Source: JBGTIS01 sp041745535 (GTDB lineage Bacteria > Bacteroidota > Bacteroidia > Cytophagales > Cyclobacteriaceae). Taken from it: 20,346 bases of DNA. Positions 15,678 through 20,346 of this stretch are shown one piece after another. Within the stretch, counting starts at the first letter, position 1; each line of letters opens with the position of its first letter. Where the stretch lies: positions 1 to 20,346 of the forward strand of contig JBGTIS010000351.1 of the NCBI GenBank assembly GCA_041745535.1, read 5' to 3'. Below the pieces are notes generated by a model. The model did no database searches. It was not told the origin of the DNA and saw only the letters and a program-made list of their open reading frames with translations. A program made the translations under genes and the position numbers.

Positions 15678-16658
15678 TTATTTTTTTAAATGTTTTTCAA
15701 GAAAATTGCATTGAGCTTTGCTGGCTGAGTTAAATAACTCGCCCGGATAATACAGAAGTCCAAAGTGTCCGCCATCCATTTCAATTAATTCTTTCCGGGA
15801 AGTTATCTGGGCAAATACTAAACGTGAAACCGCAGAATTTGCACCAGGCATTTCATCCTCTTCCGCTATCATCATTAACACAGGTACTTTTATGAGATTT
15901 GCACATAAGCCTGGATGAAAGGTTGTTACAGCATTCGGATTAACGTAAGTGGCAGCGTTTTTCCAAAGCGTATTGTATCTTCCGCCATATTCAATAAACC
16001 AGCGAAACGCAGTCACTGGTAATAATAGCGAAGGAGTGCCAATTTGGTCGCTTGATACTACCGGCAGGGGCCCGTTAGTTGTATCTGGCTTTCCTTTTAT
16101 ATCTCCATTCCTGAAATAATCAAGCATGGATTTACGCAATGCTCCATCTTTATCAGCAGGTGGAGGATTTTCACCGCAGGCGGGAACCTGCACCACAATT
16201 GCTTTCACCCTATTTTCAGCAGCACCTACTAACAGTACTTCTGCACCACTCATGCTGTCTCCCCACAGTGCAATATAATTTTTGTCAACAGCGGGCTGCG
16301 TGCCTACATAATTTATTGCATCAACATATCCACGTGCCTGAAGCCATTTATTTATTTCCTGCCTTGGTAAACCATCGCTGATCCCGAAATTCAGATGGTC
16401 ATACAACAATACGGCAAAACCAGCCTTGCAGAATTCTTCCGCATATTTGTCTGCAATCATGCCATTGATAGTTGCACTAAACCCATGAGCCATTATAATA
16501 ATAGAATATGGTTCCGGTTTATTTTCAGGAAGATAAAGTCTTCCGCGAATAATTGAACCCTGCGAGGGAAATTCAACTATTTTATATTTAATCATTTCGA
16601 TTGCCATAGCATTGAAATAAATAATAACTCCAAAAAGAAGAAAGAATATCTTTTTCAT
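15678..16658 (-). CDS. Secreted alpha/beta hydrolase
   Basis: A 326-residue protein with a signal peptide (MKKIFFLLFGVIIYFNAMA). The alpha/beta-hydrolase fold is read from IIIMAHGFSAT (oxyanion-hole strand, ~53-63), VLLYDHLNFGISDG (~83-96), the nucleophile elbow ALWGDSMSGAEVLL with S135, the acid AEEDEMPG (D268) and the histidine GGHFGLLYY (H298). The elbow is GDSMSG, with Ser at the position usually held by Gly in GxSxG; it is small enough to fit. DUF/dienelactone-hydrolase-like proteins of this sort cleave esters, lactones or peptides; the substrate is unknown. It is the last gene of a minus-strand run after the FAD oxidase and cupin, separated from the cupin by 157 bases that hold inverted repeats. 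A shared role in converting an oxidised small molecule (for example opening a lactone) is possible but unproven. Confidence 0.85.
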   Translation of the reverse strand: MKKIFFLLFGVIIYFNAMAIEMIKYKIVEFPSQGSIIRGRLYLPENKPEPYSIIIMAHGFSATINGMIADKYAEEFCKAGFAVLLYDHLNFGISDGLPRQEINKWLQARGYVDAINYVGTQPAVDKNYIALWGDSMSGAEVLLVGAAENRVKAIVVQVPACGENPPPADKDGALRKSMLDYFRNGDIKGKPDTTNGPLPVVSSDQIGTPSLLLPVTAFRWFIEYGGRYNTLWKNAATYVNPNAVTTFHPGLCANLIKVPVLMMIAEEDEMPGANSAVSRLVFAQITSRKELIEMDGGHFGLLYYPGELFNSASKAQCNFLEKHLKK

Positions 16659-16688
16659 AAAGTAGTATTTTTATTTTTAAGCGCGGTC

Positions 16689-16815
16689 TTAAAATTTTCT
16701 AAAATTTATTGCCCCTGCCATGCCTTCGCTGAAAGATTCTGCGGGCAGGCGATTAAGCCCGGGGTCAAATCTTATTTCGATATCTGATCTCCGGGCCTAC
16801 ATTGCCAATTGGCAT
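16689..16815 (-). other. Intergenic GC-rich segment with inverted repeats and a short coding-like fragment
   Basis: Between the cupin stop and the hydrolase start lies a segment richer in GC than both neighbours. Two inverted repeats are present: CCTGCC (16714-16719) with GGCAGG (16744-16749), and GCCCGG (16757-16762) with CCGGGC (16791-16796). On the minus strand 16796-16689 is open for 35 codons up to a TAA and includes IEIRFDPGLNRLPAESFSEG, then MAGAINFRKF, but it has no upstream start (TAG at 16797-16799). It may be the tail of a lost gene, a repeated intergenic element, or an RNA hairpin that limits read-through into the hydrolase. I do not recognise it securely. Confidence 0.35.
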
Positions 16816-17193
16816 CTACCCTTCCATTTCGGCTATTTTTTTACCGACATGCGTTATAACCTCAGTGTATTCTTTTGTGGGACTGAGTTCCAAAAATTTA
16901 ACATCTTCCAGGACAATCGCCGTATGGCCTGCGGGCCAATAATAGACTTCCCCTGCACCTACCTCTTCCTGTTTCCCGTCGTCATATATCAGCAATATTT
17001 TTCCTTCCAGTACATAACCCCAATGGGGGCTATGGCAACTGTCATTAGCCAACCCTTTCAATAAGGGCGTAAAATCTGTACCCTTTGGTAATTCGTTAAA
17101 TCCTAAGGTCATACCTCCGCAATTCGGTATTGCACGCATAATAGTGCCGGGAGCTTCCATGATAACAGAAATGTCTTCTTTCTTGATTTTCAT
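16816..17193 (-). CDS. Single-domain cupin protein
   Basis: A 125-residue protein that is one cupin barrel. The metal-site region is CHSPHWGYVLEGKILLIYDDGK (H54, H57, ~53-74, split here by the strand turn), and the second motif is AGEVYYWPAGHTAIV with H90. The usual Glu and second-motif layout are only partly kept (E63 is a candidate ligand), so metal binding is likely but not certain. The N-terminal part includes PGTIMRAIPNCGGMTLGFNE. Small cupins of this kind are often associated with oxidases or act as sensors or isomerases. The start codon lies only 4 bases downstream of the FAD oxidase stop, so translation is likely coupled. No signal peptide. Family is secure, activity is not. Confidence 0.85.
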   Translation of the reverse strand: MKIKKEDISVIMEAPGTIMRAIPNCGGMTLGFNELPKGTDFTPLLKGLANDSCHSPHWGYVLEGKILLIYDDGKQEEVGAGEVYYWPAGHTAIVLEDVKFLELSPTKEYTEVITHVGKKIAEMEG

Positions 17194-17197
17194 AATA

Positions 17198-18607
17198 TTA
17201 GTTTGTTAAATTGGTTAATTGTTTAGGTGTTATATTCTGATTCACTCTGAAAAAATTATTGGGATCATATTGTAATTTGATCGCGGATAACCTCTCATAA
17301 TTGTGCTTATAACTGGCTTTTACACGTTCCTGTCCCTCATCCATCATAAAGTTTGAATATGCTCCTCCTGCTGAATAAGGATGTAGTCCTTCCCAATATT
17401 CTTTACACCATTTTGTGATCTTATCAGCATTAGCCGGGTCGGGATCTACGCCTACAATAACCCCAGCATATTTAGCATCGCGATAAGCCCATGGAGTTTC
17501 TTCTTTTCTGATTGTACCTGCTGCGCCACTTATAGGATATAAATGCATTTGAGAAAGGGGTGTTGGTATCTTCGATCCAAATTCTAAATGCTTAGCCCTG
17601 ACTTCTGCCCCTAATTCATTAAAAAAGTCAGCTCTCCAATACCATTGCAAACCCGGAGGAAACAAACCATCAAATAATGTTTGTAAGGCAGGATACGGCA
17701 TTTCTCCGACATGTTCAAAAATTGGGTTCAGATCCCGAACTGGTTTAAATACTTCTTCAAATTTAGCAGGGTCGCCTGTATAGCACCAAACGATACCACA
17801 AAATTGCTTGTTATGAAGGTTATCTGGAAAAGGAGGGCCCGGAATGATTAATGTAGCAATAAAGCCATTTAATTCTTCCGGTGCTTTATGAATAAAATCA
17901 TCATACCAGGCCATTATTTCCTCAGTTCTTTCAATAGGCCATAAGGTAGGGCCTCCGATCACTGTTTTTACCGGATGTGCCTGAAATTTGAAAGAAGTAA
18001 CAATTCCAAAATTGCCACCTCCGCCACGCATTGCCCAAAACAAATCAATATTTTGATTGGCGTTTACAGTCACAAAAGTTCCATCTGCCAACACCATATC
18101 GGCCTCTAATAAGTTGTCTATTGTAAGTCCATATTTTCTTGATAGATGACCAACTCCACCACCAAGCGTTAATCCTCCAACGCCAGTTGTAGAAATAATT
18201 CCAGCAGGAATCGCAAGCCCAAAAGCATGTGTTGCATGGTCAACTTCGCCCCAAAGGTTTCCTCCACCAACTCTAACAGTTTTTTCTGAAGTGTCAACTT
18301 GTACATATTTAATTCCGGATAAATCAATAACCAAACCGTCATCACATAAGCCTAAGCCACCACCATTATGACCTCCTCCTCTAACCGCAACCAATAAATT
18401 ATTTTCTCTTCCAAAATTTACAGCATAAATAACATCCGCAACATCCACGCATTTTACAATCATACCGGGATGCTTGTTGATCATTGCATTATACACTTTA
18501 CGAGCCTCATCATAATTAGAGTTCCCGGGTTGGATGATTTCCCCCCTTATTTGAGAAGTAAATTTTTCAATAACATCCACCTCTAAGTCTTTTACTAAAT
18601 TGGTCAT
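17198..18607 (-). CDS. FAD-linked oxidoreductase with berberine-bridge-enzyme C-terminus
   Basis: A 469-residue flavoprotein of the PCMH/BBE type. The FAD-binding half shows VAVRGGGHNGGGLGLCDDG (~73-91), where H80 is the residue that normally binds FAD covalently; then GIISTTGVGGLTLGGGVGHL (~136-155), RKYGLTIDNLLEADMVLADG (~157-176) and WAMRGGGGNFGIVTSF (~191-206). In bicovalent members a Cys sits in the GTCPTVG-like loop; here the loop has S139, so a single His linkage is expected. The BBE tail is YDPNNFFRVNQNITP (~447-461). Such enzymes oxidise sugars, alcohols or alkaloid-like rings using O2. There is no signal peptide. The gene heads the run oxidase-cupin-hydrolase and lies 183 bases downstream of an AraC-type regulator on the same strand. 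Substrate unknown. Confidence 0.92.
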   Translation of the reverse strand: MTNLVKDLEVDVIEKFTSQIRGEIIQPGNSNYDEARKVYNAMINKHPGMIVKCVDVADVIYAVNFGRENNLLVAVRGGGHNGGGLGLCDDGLVIDLSGIKYVQVDTSEKTVRVGGGNLWGEVDHATHAFGLAIPAGIISTTGVGGLTLGGGVGHLSRKYGLTIDNLLEADMVLADGTFVTVNANQNIDLFWAMRGGGGNFGIVTSFKFQAHPVKTVIGGPTLWPIERTEEIMAWYDDFIHKAPEELNGFIATLIIPGPPFPDNLHNKQFCGIVWCYTGDPAKFEEVFKPVRDLNPIFEHVGEMPYPALQTLFDGLFPPGLQWYWRADFFNELGAEVRAKHLEFGSKIPTPLSQMHLYPISGAAGTIRKEETPWAYRDAKYAGVIVGVDPDPANADKITKWCKEYWEGLHPYSAGGAYSNFMMDEGQERVKASYKHNYERLSAIKLQYDPNNFFRVNQNITPKQLTNLTN

Positions 18608-18681
18608 ATCGTTTTTTTTAAATGTATTTGTTTAGAAATGAACATTAAGGTTCAGGCTTTAAAAAAACTGAAAAACCTAAT

Positions 18682-18703
18682 CAAATCTAATCATACAAAA
18701 ATA
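18682..18703 (-). promoter_or_regulatory. Candidate Bacteroidota promoter -7 elements upstream of the FAD oxidase operon
   Basis: On the minus strand, 75-96 bases before the oxidase start, two exact matches to TAnnTTTG occur: TATTTTTG (complement of 18696-18703) and TAGATTTG (complement of 18682-18689). A TTG lies about 26 bases upstream of the first, longer than the usual ~19-20 spacing, so neither is a full consensus promoter. The region is AT-rich, so chance matches are possible. Confidence 0.3.
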
Positions 18704-18790
18704 CGCCAGGTTGGATCTGAAGACTATTACAATCAGTTCAAATGCAGGTAATTTTGGTTTACATCAGCCGAATTCCTGAACCAGTAATAA

Positions 18791-19900
18791 TTATTCTTCT
18801 TTAGAATGCAAATAATCAGAAGGCGAATGGCCATATCTTTTTTGGAAACATTTGGAAAAATAGGATGGGCTGGCGAAGCCTGTTCCAAAAGCAATTTCTG
18901 ATATGTTGCCGGAGGTTTTATTCAATAATTTTAAAGCCTCTGCTAACCTGTATTCTCTAATAAAAGTATTGGGGGATTTACCTGTGAGTACGTTTATTTT
19001 ACGATACAGTTTGGATTTGCTGCACCCCATAGACTTGCTAAAATCATCCACTTTCAAATTTGTATTTGTCCATGTTGATTCTATATAATCCATCAAATCA
19101 TTTAAAAAATATTCATCTTCCAGCGTAAGCGTAAATACGTTTTCTCCTATATTAAAAGCATTTGAATTTTCACTTTTATATAAATCTTTAACTTCAGATG
19201 AAACTATGATTTTCCCTTTAACAAACTCACACATCCGTTCTGCTAATTTTATGGTATCTTCAAAAATTAACTTTTTTTCAGTTACAGGTACACCTGCACT
19301 CAAACCAATTTTTAAGAATATTTTAGTTTCTTCTATATCATCCCTGAGCTTTTCAAATTTTGATTGAACATCTAATGATGCATGCACTGCATTTGAAACC
19401 GATTTATAAGAAACTAAAAAATAGTCTTCAGTTTGTTTGACTGGTGTTCCCTCATAAGAATTTAATATATTAAGGACAGAATTGTTGTAATTATTTAGGG
19501 AAGATTTAAATTGAGCAGAATCATTTTTTTTTGGAGATAATCGTTTTAACTCTAAAACCATTATTGTTCTGAAGGCAGGGTCATTAATAATATTTAATGC
19601 TGTGTTTTGCGCTTTTTCAGGATCTTCAATTCTGCCTAAAAATGATTCAACTATACTGGCATCTACTTCTATAACTCTATGAGGCACCTGACCATGAGCT
19701 TGGTTGTGCATTTCTATAATTGCCTTCTCGTTAGGTGCTTCAACTAAACAGAATGCCGTCTTTCTTTTTTCATCAAACCAGTAGGTTAATCCTCTACAAT
19801 TAAATTTGTGTTGTATTTTTAAATCTTGTTGATGTAGCTGTGCTACATTCTCTGCAGTAACTGTTTCGGAAACATCGTGGCGGTCCATATAAATTGCCAT
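18791..19900 (-). CDS. AraC-family regulator with N-terminal DUF4242 and degenerate cyclase-like domain
   Basis: A 369-residue three-part protein. Residues 1-~90 fit DUF4242, a ferredoxin-like domain (MAIYMDRHDV start, then TAFCLVEAPNEKAIIEMHNQ and a conserved PHRVIEVD strand); one Streptomyces member binds nickel. Residues ~110-255 resemble a class III nucleotidyl cyclase: NSYEGTPVKQTEDYFLVSY (~147-165), LKIGLSAGVPV (~196-206) and LAERMCEFVKGKIIVSSEV (~219-237). The metal-binding aspartates seem lost (VLELKRLS in place of the first Asp strand, TEDY in place of GDG), so it is probably a sensor or dimer part rather than an enzyme. Residues ~262-366 are an AraC helix-turn-helix pair (LYRKINVLTGKSPNTFIREY; ISEIAFGTGFASPSYFSKCF). 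It is cytoplasmic and lies upstream of the FAD oxidase operon on the same strand, the likely target. Confidence 0.85.
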   Translation of the reverse strand: MAIYMDRHDVSETVTAENVAQLHQQDLKIQHKFNCRGLTYWFDEKRKTAFCLVEAPNEKAIIEMHNQAHGQVPHRVIEVDASIVESFLGRIEDPEKAQNTALNIINDPAFRTIMVLELKRLSPKKNDSAQFKSSLNNYNNSVLNILNSYEGTPVKQTEDYFLVSYKSVSNAVHASLDVQSKFEKLRDDIEETKIFLKIGLSAGVPVTEKKLIFEDTIKLAERMCEFVKGKIIVSSEVKDLYKSENSNAFNIGENVFTLTLEDEYFLNDLMDYIESTWTNTNLKVDDFSKSMGCSKSKLYRKINVLTGKSPNTFIREYRLAEALKLLNKTSGNISEIAFGTGFASPSYFSKCFQKRYGHSPSDYLHSKEE

Positions 19901-20346
19901 ATGATTAATTTTTAAGTTTTTTATTTAAATCACTGTAAGATATCATTCCGTTTTTTTTATGTTACTGATCCCCACCTTCATTTGAGTGCCATCTCTCATG
20001 TCTTGTCAATATTTCGGTTTCTTTTTGTTTTTTCACAATAGTTTACTTTTAAATTATATCCGCTGTTTCTGTTCTCTTACACTTGGCGGTAACGTTTAGG
20101 GCTTTCTGCTGTACTGGTATTCTGTGTTCCGTCCAGCCCAAACTGAAGTCGATTGAAAAACTGCTGTTGAAGTTATATTCTTTTGCTGAGATTTATTCGG
20201 TCAGCCGGAACAAAAGTTGATTAGCGAACCGGGACGATGAGAACATATTCGTCAGCCAGCATAGCAGAAAACCCCGTGTTGAACTAAACCTAAAGGTAGC
20301 TTTCGATACGAAGCTATGACTACCTTGAGAGTGGATAAAATTTAAC
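19901..20346. other. Non-coding stretch upstream of the AraC-type regulator
   Basis: No frame in these 446 bases looks coding. The first ~150 bases are very AT-rich and presumably hold the regulator's promoter, though no clear TAnnTTTG element is seen on the minus strand. The segment TTGGCGGTAACGTTTAGGGC (20085-20104) looks like the conserved-looking AACGTT-type intergenic sequences found in some Bacteroidota, but it does not fit an integron attC core (GTTRRRY) exactly. The end holds an inverted repeat described separately. Confidence 0.4.
20293..20326. repeat. Imperfect long inverted repeat near the window end
   Basis: AAGGTAG (20293-20299) pairs perfectly with CTACCTT (20320-20326), and inside it TAGCTTTCG (20297-20305) pairs with CGAAGCTA (20309-20316) with one bulged T and a 3-base loop. 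The two pairings overlap at TAG, so they are partly alternative structures. It could be a terminator-like or recombination hairpin; there is no run of T after it on the plus strand. Confidence 0.4.

Noticed and set aside
20085..20104. An integron attC recombination site
   Set aside because: The AACGTTTAGGGC core has an extra T compared with GTTRRRY, and no matching R''/L''/L' boxes or integrase gene are seen.
1..20346. CRISPR array, tRNA or rRNA genes
   Set aside because: No regularly spaced direct repeats and no cloverleaf or rRNA-like segments were noticed on reading both strands.

Overview
The window looks like chromosomal DNA of a Bacteroidota (Cytophagia/Chitinophagia-like) organism. 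The signs are a stalk protein built of NEIQ-LTL type repeats, carbohydrate-active enzymes with Bacteroidota-style signal peptides and lipobox, A-rich leaders with weak Shine-Dalgarno sequences, and two exact matches to the TAnnTTTG -7 element upstream of one operon. No SusC/SusD pair, tRNA, rRNA or CRISPR array was found.

Layout. (1) 1-845: 3' end of a repetitive surface or tail-fibre-like protein, cut by the window edge, followed by about 430 bp of poorly coding sequence with possible decayed gene fragments. (2) 1328-1717: a small SnoaL-like protein. (3) 7152-1942, minus strand: a CPA2 cation/proton antiporter with TrkA domains, FdhD, and a YdeP/FdhF-type molybdopterin oxidoreductase. They are tightly spaced and probably form one operon, in which FdhD would sulfurate the cofactor of the oxidoreductase. 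(4) 7340-14201: carbohydrate-associated genes. A GH26 enzyme and a DUF1080 lipoprotein form one pair (minus strand), a PepSY membrane protein is read divergently on the plus strand, and a secreted calcineurin-like phosphoesterase and a GH32 fructan/sucrose hydrolase form a second minus-strand pair. (5) About 14284-15543: a dead IS3-family insertion sequence. (6) 15678-19900, minus strand, visibly more AT-rich: an AraC-type regulator with DUF4242 and cyclase-like domains, then a FAD-linked oxidase, a cupin and a secreted alpha/beta hydrolase. (7) 19901-20346: no recognised gene, one structured inverted repeat.

The most unusual feature is inside the IS3 transposase. Its second reading frame is broken at four places, and each break coincides with a short GC-rich palindromic insert. 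In transcription order the inserts are 16, 14, 16 and 14 nt. Removing exactly these 60 nt by hand restores one uninterrupted 289-residue DDE transposase with all expected IS3 motifs. The two 16-nt inserts agree at 13 of 16 positions and both form a TTCG-loop hairpin; the two 14-nt inserts resemble each other more weakly (9 of 14). This fits a very small mobile or palindromic element, or less likely a bypassed or removed segment, and I know of no named element that matches. The reconstruction rests on reading the sequence and on remembered IS3 consensus motifs, not on an alignment to an intact copy.
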